DNA of 14,063 nucleotides from REEB481 sp044360435 (lineage in GTDB: Bacteria; Bacteroidota; Bacteroidia; NS11-12g; UBA955). The DNA is taken from the NCBI GenBank assembly GCA_044360435.1, contig JBIKKI010000056.1, positions 1-14,063 of the forward strand, read 5' to 3'. Shown one piece after another: positions 1-6,249 of the stretch. The position numbers and the translations under genes are program-made. Within the stretch, counting starts at the first letter, position 1, and each line of letters opens with the position of its first letter. The notes below the pieces were generated by a model. The model worked only from the letters and a program-made list of their open reading frames with translations, did no database searches and was not told the origin of the DNA.

Positions 1-9
1 GTGATGCTT

Positions 10-17
10 CATTTTTG
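10..17 (+). promoter_or_regulatory. possible -7 promoter element upstream of katG
   Basis: CATTTTTG matches the Bacteroidetes -7 consensus TAnnTTTG at five of its six fixed positions. Transcription would start near base 21-24 and give a leader of about 65 nt before the katG ATG. No -33 TTG can be tested because the window begins here. This is a weak call from a short degenerate motif. Confidence 0.25.
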
Positions 18-29
18 CACGTTCAAAAC

Positions 30-49
30 AATTCCTCGATACAGGAATT
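30..49. promoter_or_regulatory. inverted repeat upstream of katG, candidate operator
   Basis: AATTCCT (30-36) and AGGAATT (43-49) form a perfect 7-bp inverted repeat around the 6-nt spacer CGATAC. It lies 37 nt before the katG start, just downstream of a possible promoter, where a repressor could block transcription. Catalase-peroxidase genes are commonly controlled by peroxide sensors (PerR, OxyR), but this sequence does not clearly match the PerR box I know, so the binding protein is unknown. A hairpin in the leader is an alternative reading. Confidence 0.35.
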
Positions 50-86
50 ATATTAATACACGTAAATATCTATAAGCAGCAAATTC

Positions 87-2357
87 ATGAAACACCTATT
101 TCTAAGTTTCACCCTGATTTGGGGGGCTTCGGCCTACGCCCAGCCTTCAGGTGAATGTCCGATGGGGCATGGCAGTGCGCCAAAAACGGAAACAACCATG
201 CGGCGGGAACAGGCCATGCAGGCGCAGGGAATCCGCGACTGGTGGCCCAACAAACTGAACCTGGAGCTCCTGCGCCAGAACTCAGCGCTGTCCAACCCCA
301 TGGGACCAAACTTCAATTACATCGCAGCGTTCAACAGCCTGGATTACTTCGCACTGAAGAAAGACATTGCCAAAGTGCTCACCGAATCACAGCCCTGGTG
401 GCCTGCTGATTTCGGAAACTACGGTCCACTGTTCATCCGCATGGCCTGGCACAGCGCAGGAACCTACCGCTCCGGCGATGGCCGAGGCGGATCCAGGGCC
501 GGACAACAACGCTTCGCTCCCCTGAACAGCTGGCCGGACAATGCCAACCTTGACAAGGCGCGTCGCCTGCTTTGGCCCGTAAAACAGAAGTATGGCAATA
601 AAATTTCCTGGGCGGACCTGATGGTGCTTGCCGGCAACGTTGCCCTCGAAAATATGGGCTTCCCCACCTATGGATTTGCCGGTGGACGGGTAGATGTTTG
701 GGAACCTGAAAAGGATGTGTACTGGGGTTCTGAAACCAAATGGCTCGATGACAAACGATACAGCGAAGGCCGGAAACTCGAAAATCCGCTGGCTGCAGTT
801 CAGATGGGACTGATTTACGTAAACCCTGAAGGCCCCAATGGTAATCCCGACCCGGTGCTGGCCGCTGCCGATATCCGCGAAACCTTCGGGCGCATGGGCA
901 TGAATGACGAAGAAACTGTTGCCCTCATAGCAGGCGGCCATACCTTCGGAAAGGCACATGGCATTGCACCGGCATCACATGTTGGCCCGGAACCTGAAGC
1001 TGCTTCCATCGAAGAACAAGGTTTCGGCTGGCGCAGCAGCTACGGAAGTGGGAAAGGCAAAGATGCCATCACCTCCGGATTGGAAGTAACCTGGACGCCC
1101 ACACCAACCACCTGGGGACAGGGCTTCTTCAAAATGCTTTACGGCTATGAATGGGAACTGACCAAAAGTCCTGCCGGCGCGCATCAGTGGGTGGCAAAAA
1201 CTACCGACAGCATCATTCCCGACGCCTTCGATCCGAAAAAGATGCACCGACCTACCATGCTCACAACCGATTTGTCTATGCGTTACGACAGCGCTTACGA
1301 TAAAATCTCACGCCACTTTCTGGAGCATCCTGAAGACTTCACCAAGGCTTTTGCCAAAGCGTGGTTCAAGTTAACCCACCGCGATATGGGCCCACGCTCT
1401 ACCTACATCGGTCCGGAAGCGCCAAAAGAAGACCTGCTGTGGCAGGATCCCATCCCCGCAGTGAGCTACAAGCCCATCGGTGCTAAAGATATTCAAACCC
1501 TTAAGCAGCAAATCTTAAGCTCCGGACTGAGCATCAGTGAACTGGTGAGCACCGCCTGGGCTTCTGCATCCACCTACCGCAATTCCGACCGCCGCGGTGG
1601 CGCAAATGGTGCACGTATCCGCCTGATGCCTCAGCGCAACTGGGAAGTGAACAATCCGGCTCAGTTGAACCGCGTATTGGGCGCTCTGGAAAAAATCCAG
1701 TCTGATTTCAATTCCCGCAACAAAGACAAGCAGGTATCGATGGCTGATCTTATTGTTCTGGGCGGATCTGCTGCCGTTGAAAAAGCTGCAGCAAACGCCG
1801 GTTTTACCATGAGTGTACCGTTTACCCCCGGCCGCGCCGATGCCAGCCAGGAACAAACCGATGTAGCATCCTTTAACCTGCTGGAACCTATGGCTGACGG
1901 ATTCAGAAACTACGTGAAAACCCAATACACCGTGCCTACCGAGCAACTCTTGGTGGACAAAGCGCAACTGCTTACCCTCACCGCTCCGGAAATGACGGTT
2001 CTGGTGGGTGGAATGCGTGCACTGAACGCCAACTTTGACAACTCCCGAAACGGCATTTTTTCCAGCAAGAGCGAACAACTCAGCAACGATTTCTTCATCC
2101 ACCTGCTGTCTATGGACACCGAATGGAAGGCTAAAGACGACCGCAAAGAAGTATTTGTGGGCATAGACCGAAATACCGGCAACGAGAAATGGACTGCTAC
2201 CCGCGCAGACCTTATTTTCGGCTCAGACTCCGAATTAAGGGCTCTGGCAGAAGTTTATGCTTCCGCCGATGCACGTGAGAAATTTGCCAAAGACTTCATC
2301 GCCGCCTGGACTAAAGTGATGAATCTGGACCGTTTTGATCTGAGCGTTCAGCGCTGA
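87..2357 (+). CDS. katG: catalase-peroxidase KatG with an export signal peptide
   Basis: Bifunctional haem enzyme that breaks down hydrogen peroxide by catalase and peroxidase reactions. The 756-residue protein has both KatG halves: an N-terminal haem-binding half (about 60-430) and a degenerate C-terminal half (about 470-750). Distal residues Arg118, Trp121 and His122 (in FIRMAWHSAGTYR) and proximal His285 (in GGHTFGKAHG) are present. So are Trp121, Tyr244 and Met270, which form the family's covalent Trp-Tyr-Met adduct needed for catalase activity. Residues 1-18 form a Sec signal peptide with a likely A-Y-A cleavage site, so the enzyme should act in the periplasm, unlike typical cytosolic KatG. 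A CPMGHG motif just after it (Cys24) resembles the usual N-terminus of cytosolic KatG. The ATG at 87 is chosen because it includes the whole signal peptide. It is a single-gene unit closed by a strong terminator. All key residues are intact, so I expect an active enzyme. Confidence 0.97.
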   Translation: MKHLFLSFTLIWGASAYAQPSGECPMGHGSAPKTETTMRREQAMQAQGIRDWWPNKLNLELLRQNSALSNPMGPNFNYIAAFNSLDYFALKKDIAKVLTESQPWWPADFGNYGPLFIRMAWHSAGTYRSGDGRGGSRAGQQRFAPLNSWPDNANLDKARRLLWPVKQKYGNKISWADLMVLAGNVALENMGFPTYGFAGGRVDVWEPEKDVYWGSETKWLDDKRYSEGRKLENPLAAVQMGLIYVNPEGPNGNPDPVLAAADIRETFGRMGMNDEETVALIAGGHTFGKAHGIAPASHVGPEPEAASIEEQGFGWRSSYGSGKGKDAITSGLEVTWTPTPTTWGQGFFKMLYGYEWELTKSPAGAHQWVAKTTDSIIPDAFDPKKMHRPTMLTTDLSMRYDSAYDKISRHFLEHPEDFTKAFAKAWFKLTHRDMGPRSTYIGPEAPKEDLLWQDPIPAVSYKPIGAKDIQTLKQQILSSGLSISELVSTAWASASTYRNSDRRGGANGARIRLMPQRNWEVNNPAQLNRVLGALEKIQSDFNSRNKDKQVSMADLIVLGGSAAVEKAAANAGFTMSVPFTPGRADASQEQTDVASFNLLEPMADGFRNYVKTQYTVPTEQLLVDKAQLLTLTAPEMTVLVGGMRALNANFDNSRNGIFSSKSEQLSNDFFIHLLSMDTEWKAKDDRKEVFVGIDRNTGNEKWTATRADLIFGSDSELRALAEVYASADAREKFAKDFIAAWTKVMNLDRFDLSVQR

Positions 2358-2386
2358 GTACGCCTTTGATGCATTCAACCATCCTG

Positions 2387-2422
2387 AAAAGAACCCGACC
2401 TAAGCAGTCGGGTTCTTTTTTT
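2387..2422 (+). terminator. intrinsic terminator of katG
   Basis: AAAAGAACCCGAC (2387-2399) pairs perfectly with GTCGGGTTCTTTT (2407-2419) around the 7-nt loop CTAAGCA, and a T tract runs to 2422. It begins 30 nt after the katG stop codon. The A-rich 5' side also allows some termination from the opposite strand, but no minus-strand gene faces it. Confidence 0.92.
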
Positions 2423-2470
2423 GTACCATGCACATGGAATCTTGAGCCATGAAAGAAAATGCTGCTTGAG

Positions 2471-2478
2471 TATCTTTG
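2471..2478 (+). promoter_or_regulatory. TAnnTTTG promoter element for the VOC-SRPBCC pair
   Basis: TATCTTTG matches the Bacteroidetes -7 consensus at every fixed position. It lies 38 nt before the ATG at 2517, which predicts a leader of about 30-35 nt. No TTG sits at the ideal distance of 19 nt upstream; the nearest, at 2442-2444, is 26 nt away. Its place just after the katG terminator supports a separate transcription unit. Confidence 0.5.
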
Positions 2479-2516
2479 ACAGCGCTGTCCTTCATTAAAA
2501 CAACACTTACAATCCT

Positions 2517-2924
2517 ATGATAGCGAAAGCCTTATACATCAACTTGCCCGCAAAAGATTTGCAGAAAACAAGGGCATTCTGGTCCGAACTTGGATGTACG
2601 TTCAATGAGCAGTTCTCTAATGACCAAGCATTGTGTATGGTTTTGAATGAAGGTTTGATGTATGTGATGTTGATTTCGCATGAATTGTTCCACACCTTCA
2701 CCAACAGAAGCATCGCCGAGGCCACAAGCACACAGGTGATTACGGCCGTACAACTTGAAAGCCGGGAGGCCGTTGACGAACTTGTTGGCAAAGCATTGAG
2801 CTTGGGCGCTACACGCTACCGAGCGGCTGCCGATCACGGTTGGATGTATTACGACAGCCTTGCCGACCTGGATGGACACCAATGGGAATTCATGTATTTA
2901 AACACCCAACAAGTTCCTGAATAA
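2517..2924 (+). CDS. VOC-family (glyoxalase/dioxygenase fold) protein
   Basis: A 135-residue soluble protein with the vicinal oxygen chelate fold. It opens with a beta strand and helix (KALYINLPAKDLQKTRAFW), has a central helix-strand unit around residues 75-105, and ends with the family signature strand DLDGHQWEFMYL, whose Glu is the usual metal ligand. The length suits a two-module VOC protein. The position that holds a metal-binding His in the first strand of glyoxalase I is not His here, so the metal site may be incomplete. The substrate cannot be told; relatives include glyoxalases, antibiotic-binding proteins and dioxygenases. There is no signal peptide, so it is cytosolic. The gene is followed after 5 nt by an SRPBCC gene and is probably co-transcribed with it. 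Confidence 0.85.
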   Translation: MIAKALYINLPAKDLQKTRAFWSELGCTFNEQFSNDQALCMVLNEGLMYVMLISHELFHTFTNRSIAEATSTQVITAVQLESREAVDELVGKALSLGATRYRAAADHGWMYYDSLADLDGHQWEFMYLNTQQVPE

Positions 2925-2929
2925 AACCT

Positions 2930-3346
2930 ATGAACCCAGATAAAATAACCGTAGAAGCATTGATTGCCGCCGACAGGCAGAACGTATGGAATTATTATAC
3001 CGACCCTGCGCACATCACAGGTTGGAACTTTGCGGACCCAAGCTGGCATTGCCCCACCGCGAGCAACGACTTGAGTATCGGCGGGCGTTATTGCGCAAGA
3101 ATGGAGGCCAGAGACGGCAGTTTCGGATTCGATTTCGAAGCCCAATATACCGCCATCCAACCTGAGGAGTCGTTTAGTTATTCCTTTGGCGAAAGAGCAG
3201 CCACCGTTACCTTCATTGAACAGGAGGGAAACACAACTGTACGCGTGGTTTTTGACCCGGAAACAGAAAACCCTGTTGCCTTGCAGCAACAAGGATGGCA
3301 GGCCATCCTGAACAATTTCAAAGCATATGTTGAAGGCCGGAAATAA
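2930..3346 (+). CDS. SRPBCC / AHSA1-like protein
   Basis: A 138-residue cytosolic protein of the START/Bet v1-like superfamily, closest by pattern to the AHSA1 (activator of Hsp90 ATPase C-terminal homologue) group. The usual order is visible: first strand ITVEALIAADRQNVWNYYTD, then 'HITGWNFADPSW', the turn SIGGRYCARMEARDGSFGFD, a strand with the typical Y.AIQPEESFSYSF, a strand containing 'TTVRVVFDPE', and a long C-terminal helix (GWQAILNNFKAYVEGRK) that closes the hydrophobic pocket. These proteins bind hydrophobic ligands; the ligand here is unknown. The start is 5 nt after the VOC stop codon, so the two form one unit. Such VOC-SRPBCC pairs are common in bacteria and often lie in regulator-linked accessory operons, but no regulator gene is adjacent here. 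Confidence 0.85.
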   Translation: MNPDKITVEALIAADRQNVWNYYTDPAHITGWNFADPSWHCPTASNDLSIGGRYCARMEARDGSFGFDFEAQYTAIQPEESFSYSFGERAATVTFIEQEGNTTVRVVFDPETENPVALQQQGWQAILNNFKAYVEGRK

Positions 3347-3461
3347 GCACATAGAGCAGCCTGGCATGCATGCACCTACCTAAAAATCAGGGCTGAATAT
3401 GGGAACGTAATGGCATTCCTTTATATACCCAATGTATGTAGCACTCTTCCAGGCAAAGCCC

Positions 3462-3489
3462 GGCAACATCATTGCCTTTATGTTTTTTT
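3462..3489 (+). terminator. weak hairpin with T tract, possible terminator
   Basis: GGCAA (3462-3466) pairs with TTGCC (3472-3476) around CATCA, followed by a T-rich run including seven T in a row. It lies about 115 nt after the SRPBCC stop and could end that unit. The stem has only five pairs and the T tract is interrupted. The same bases overlap the proposed -33 box of the next promoter, so only one role may be real. Confidence 0.35.
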
Positions 3490-3501
3490 AATGTAGTTTC
3501 G
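3472..3501 (+). promoter_or_regulatory. Bacteroidetes-type promoter of the six-gene surface unit
   Basis: TTG at 3472-3474 is followed after exactly 19 nt by TAGTTTCG (3494-3501), which differs from TAnnTTTG at one fixed position. This spacing is the ideal one for the Bacteroidetes primary sigma factor. Transcription would begin within a few bases of the ATG at 3508, so the first gene may have almost no leader. Confidence 0.5.
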
Positions 3502-3507
3502 TAATGG

Positions 3508-4431
3508 ATGAGGGTGCGTATTTACAGAATAGGGGTCCTTCTCAGTGCTGTGCTTAGTGTTCAGTCGTGCGAGAAAAATGAGGATGTACTCATTCCCGGA
3601 AACAAGCAGCCCGACTACAAAGGCGTTCCAACCATCAAGGTAGAGAATTATATAAACCGGCTGTTTATTGACTTATTGGGCCGGGAAGCGACTGACAGCG
3701 AGCGTATGCGAAGTGTTGTTTCCCTGCGCAGCAGCAACCTTTCATTTGCCACCCGCGACAGTTTGATTCAAAAACTGCAGCGCGATACCAGCTACCGCAT
3801 TGGCGATTCCAGCTACAGCCATGCCTGGCACGAGCGCATGTACAACCTCCTCAAGGCACGTTTCATGGAAGGCGCTGATGAAGCGGAAATAAACCTGCGT
3901 CTTGGAAATGCACAATTTGCCCAAACCATTGCCCGACTTAACGGCGATTCTGTTGGTGTATTTGCAGCACAAGAGCAAATCAACAAATACAAAAATGTTC
4001 GCGACAGCCGCTGGAAATACCGCAAAGGGCTTATTTCCCTCGGAGAAATGTGCTCATTCATGATGAACAATGGCATTTATGACCAAATCAACATGAACAG
4101 TTTCAACTTTGTGAATGCCAGCTTTGATGACTTGTTCCGTCGATTCCCTGTGCGTGACGAATTTGAGCAGGCCTACCAGGTTATAGAATACAACAAGCCG
4201 GGTACCGTATTCGGAAGGGTTTGCACCAACAAAAATGAATACTGTCGTGCGCTTATTGAATCGTTGGAATTTTACGAAGCGCAGATTCGTTGGGCATTTT
4301 TTACACTGCTACAACGAGAGGCAACAACGCCTGAAGTCTTAAATCTGCTTTCAGCCTATAAAAACAGTGGAGACTTTAAAGCCGTACAATTGGCCATCCT
4401 TAAAACTGATGAATATGCACAGTTCCAGTAA
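3508..4431 (+). CDS. lipoprotein with a DUF1549 (PSCyt2)-like N-terminal region
   Basis: A 307-residue lipoprotein. Residues 1-20 form a signal peptide and the lipobox SVQSC gives lipidated Cys21. Residues about 45-125 follow the pattern of DUF1549/PSCyt2: an INRLFIDLLGREATDSE helix, then a helix like DSLIQKLQRDTSY, then a helix with a Trp and HERM. This compares with 'RLYLDLTGLPPT.EE ... L..S..Y ... W' in planctomycete proteins as I remember them. A C-terminal segment (about 260-305), beginning AFFTLLQREATTPEV and ending TDEYAQF, resembles a DUF4214 / phycobilisome-linker-like helical module. The middle contains a Cys pair (CTNKNEYC). It is the first gene of the unit, and its 3' end overlaps the next lipoprotein gene. 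The acidic residues soon after Cys21 could favour surface export, but that is weak. Function unknown; probably a scaffold or partner of the DUF1501-like protein. The domain calls come from pattern memory and need a profile search. Confidence 0.85.
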   Translation: MRVRIYRIGVLLSAVLSVQSCEKNEDVLIPGNKQPDYKGVPTIKVENYINRLFIDLLGREATDSERMRSVVSLRSSNLSFATRDSLIQKLQRDTSYRIGDSSYSHAWHERMYNLLKARFMEGADEAEINLRLGNAQFAQTIARLNGDSVGVFAAQEQINKYKNVRDSRWKYRKGLISLGEMCSFMMNNGIYDQINMNSFNFVNASFDDLFRRFPVRDEFEQAYQVIEYNKPGTVFGRVCTNKNEYCRALIESLEFYEAQIRWAFFTLLQREATTPEVLNLLSAYKNSGDFKAVQLAILKTDEYAQFQ

Positions 4432-4906
4432 AACCTTTCTGGCAGTTGCGTTCCTGCTGTTTCTTACAGCATGTACCAAGAACGAGCGATTGAGCTATGG
4501 CTTACTCGACCAGGAGCTTTATGAGGATAAAACCCTCAAAACCAAAAACAAAAGCGAAAGCGAATACATCAGCATCCTCTACACCAATCTTTACCAGAAA
4601 CCGATTGCGCCCAACGAGTTGTACAAAACCCAAAACGTGGTGTACAGCATCGGCGACCGCACCTTGGCTTATGAAATGCTGTTGAGTAATTACTTCAATC
4701 AGGGATCCGTTCAAATTCCTTCCGACAACAATATGCGCGGCAGGTTGGATAGTTTTATCCTGGAAACCTACAAGCGATTCTACCTGCGTTATCCGAGCGA
4801 AGCAGAAAAAACCTGGTTTCGCAATTACATAGAAGCCAATCCGGATGCCACCGTAGAAATGGTTTATACGGCATTTGCGGCAAGTGATGAATATTCCTTC
4901 TACTAA
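4409..4906 (+). CDS. lipoprotein with DUF4214-like helical modules
   Basis: A 165-residue lipoprotein from the chosen ATG at 4409. A longer reading starts at 4367, but 4409 puts a positively charged N-region, a hydrophobic core and the lipobox FLTAC (lipidated Cys22) in the right place; ATG 4415 is nearly as good. The gene overlaps the upstream stop by 23 nt, which suggests translational coupling. Two helical modules are visible. One begins with ILYTNLYQKPIAPNEL. The other begins with TYKRFYLRYPSEAEKTWF and ends with AASDEYSFY, which recalls the DUF4214 pattern 'Y..lLgR.p...E..W ... f..S.Ef'. The end of the upstream lipoprotein is built the same way, so the two are probably related by module duplication. 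The next gene starts 2 nt after its stop. The molecular function is unknown. Confidence 0.8.
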   Translation: MNMHSSSKTFLAVAFLLFLTACTKNERLSYGLLDQELYEDKTLKTKNKSESEYISILYTNLYQKPIAPNELYKTQNVVYSIGDRTLAYEMLLSNYFNQGSVQIPSDNNMRGRLDSFILETYKRFYLRYPSEAEKTWFRNYIEANPDATVEMVYTAFAASDEYSFY

Positions 4907-4908
4907 GC

Positions 4909-6249
4909 ATGAAGCGTAAAGAATTTATACAGAAAGCAGGCCTGCTCGCGGCAGGTGGTGTTGCTGCTCCATACATCCTGCCCAGCGGCAGATTATTTGC
5001 ACGAAGCAATACGCCACTTGCTGACCATGTAGTGCTTGTGATGTTTGCAGGGGGCGTGCGGCAACAGGAAGCGGTATTGCAGCGGTACCTCGACGACAGC
5101 CAAGGTGTGAATTCACCAGGAAATATCATGTACAACCTGCTGGAAGGCGCTGCTCCTACGTCAAAAATCGCCTATGGAACCACAGCACCGGGCGGCACCT
5201 CCGGCGGACAACCCATCCCGAGGCTGCTGAGCGAATCCCTTCAGAAACAGGGCACCTTGTTTCGTGAAATGCGGGCCCAAAGTGCCGGACATTACGTAGG
5301 ACTGAATACATTAATTACCGGTAATCCGGGGACGGCCCAGGGTTTAAAGGCCCGACCCAATTTCCCAACCATTTTTGAGTATTTGCGGAAACATGCCGGC
5401 TACGCAACATCCGATTGCTGGTTTATCGGCAATACTATTGGCAACTCTACGCCGCTGCTTAATTCCAGCGAGCATGAATCCTACGGGCTGCAATATGGTG
5501 GAAACTTTTTCGCGGCTCCGCTTACTTTCGGCAGTGCAGGCCGCGATGTACTGAGCAATGCCAAACCTTATTCTGACGAAGAACTGGCACCCATGTACGC
5601 CATGAAAAACTTCCTGGATCAGAACTTCGGCCTCAACCCAGAGCAGTTTCTCAGCGTGCGCAACAATCCCGAAGAGCGCAACCGCATTAAAGAATGGATG
5701 CGCGATGTGTACATCCGCTTGTCCAATGGACAAATTCCTTTTCCTCCGGTTAATGGCGGCGGCGATAGCTTCAACATCGGCATGGCGGCAGAAGTGCTCC
5801 GCACATTTAAACCGAAAATATTGGTGGTGAACATGAGCGCCGTGGACGGGTGTCACAGCAATTTCACCGGTTACCTGCAAAGCCTTCACCGCGCTGATCA
5901 CGCAACAGGCTGGCTTTGGGATCAGATACAACGCAATATTCCCGAGATGAGCGGCAAGACCATGATGATTGTGGCACCGGAATGCGGACGCAACCTCAAA
6001 CCCAATCCCATTCAGGATGAAAACGATTGGTACGCGTATGACCACAGCGATGCCAATGCACTCCGCGTTTGGGGACTGATGGCCGGACCAAATGTTCCTC
6101 GCGATCTGGTGGTTGGCAGCGAAAACAACCCCAGCGGCAGGCTAACCGATATCGTTCCAACCATTGCCCATGCCCTGGGAATCAAAGATGAAGTGATGAA
6201 TGCAGGACTACTTGACCCCTTGGCACGTTCCTTATTCGACCGGATATGA
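4909..6249 (+). CDS. exported DUF1501-like alkaline-phosphatase-superfamily protein
   Basis: A 446-residue protein. It begins with a Tat-like signal (KRKEFIQKAGLLAAGGVAAP, with KRK in place of the RR pair) that could also work through Sec. The core matches DUF1501, a branch of the alkaline phosphatase/sulfatase superfamily: VVLVMFAGGVRQQE near residue 45, a D-x-x-H motif (Asp313, His316 in VDGCHSNF), PECGRN with Glu358 and Arg361 corresponding to the DUF1501 'SEFGR' motif, Asp378-His379 in YAYDHSD, and a final LTDIVPTIAHALGI typical of the superfamily. The Asp and Thr/Ser nucleophile that open the active site of true sulfatases and phosphatases are not evident, as in other DUF1501 members, so hydrolytic activity is doubtful. 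It lies 2 nt after one lipoprotein gene and overlaps the next by ATGA, so it is made together with them and probably works with them outside the inner membrane. Its substrate is unknown. Confidence 0.82.
   Translation: MKRKEFIQKAGLLAAGGVAAPYILPSGRLFARSNTPLADHVVLVMFAGGVRQQEAVLQRYLDDSQGVNSPGNIMYNLLEGAAPTSKIAYGTTAPGGTSGGQPIPRLLSESLQKQGTLFREMRAQSAGHYVGLNTLITGNPGTAQGLKARPNFPTIFEYLRKHAGYATSDCWFIGNTIGNSTPLLNSSEHESYGLQYGGNFFAAPLTFGSAGRDVLSNAKPYSDEELAPMYAMKNFLDQNFGLNPEQFLSVRNNPEERNRIKEWMRDVYIRLSNGQIPFPPVNGGGDSFNIGMAAEVLRTFKPKILVVNMSAVDGCHSNFTGYLQSLHRADHATGWLWDQIQRNIPEMSGKTMMIVAPECGRNLKPNPIQDENDWYAYDHSDANALRVWGLMAGPNVPRDLVVGSENNPSGRLTDIVPTIAHALGIKDEVMNAGLLDPLARSLFDRI

Noticed and set aside
387..959. 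190-codon open frame on the minus strand inside katG
   Set aside because: It lies fully antisense to a strongly conserved enzyme gene, and its translation shows no recognisable domain or signal. It is a shadow of katG codon use, as is the frame at 1515-2102.
3364..3373. GCATGCATGC palindrome after the SRPBCC gene
   Set aside because: It is a short self-overlapping palindrome without flanking symmetry or a T tract. I see no reason to assign it a function.
4367..4408. Longer N-terminus for the second lipoprotein (start at 4367)
   Set aside because: It would bury the signal peptide behind 14 extra residues and overlap the upstream gene by 65 nt. ATG 4409 gives a normal lipoprotein signal.
5344..6045. 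233-codon open frame on the minus strand inside the DUF1501-like gene
   Set aside because: Fully antisense to a gene with clear motifs and coupled neighbours; the translation is His- and Ala-rich with no family pattern.
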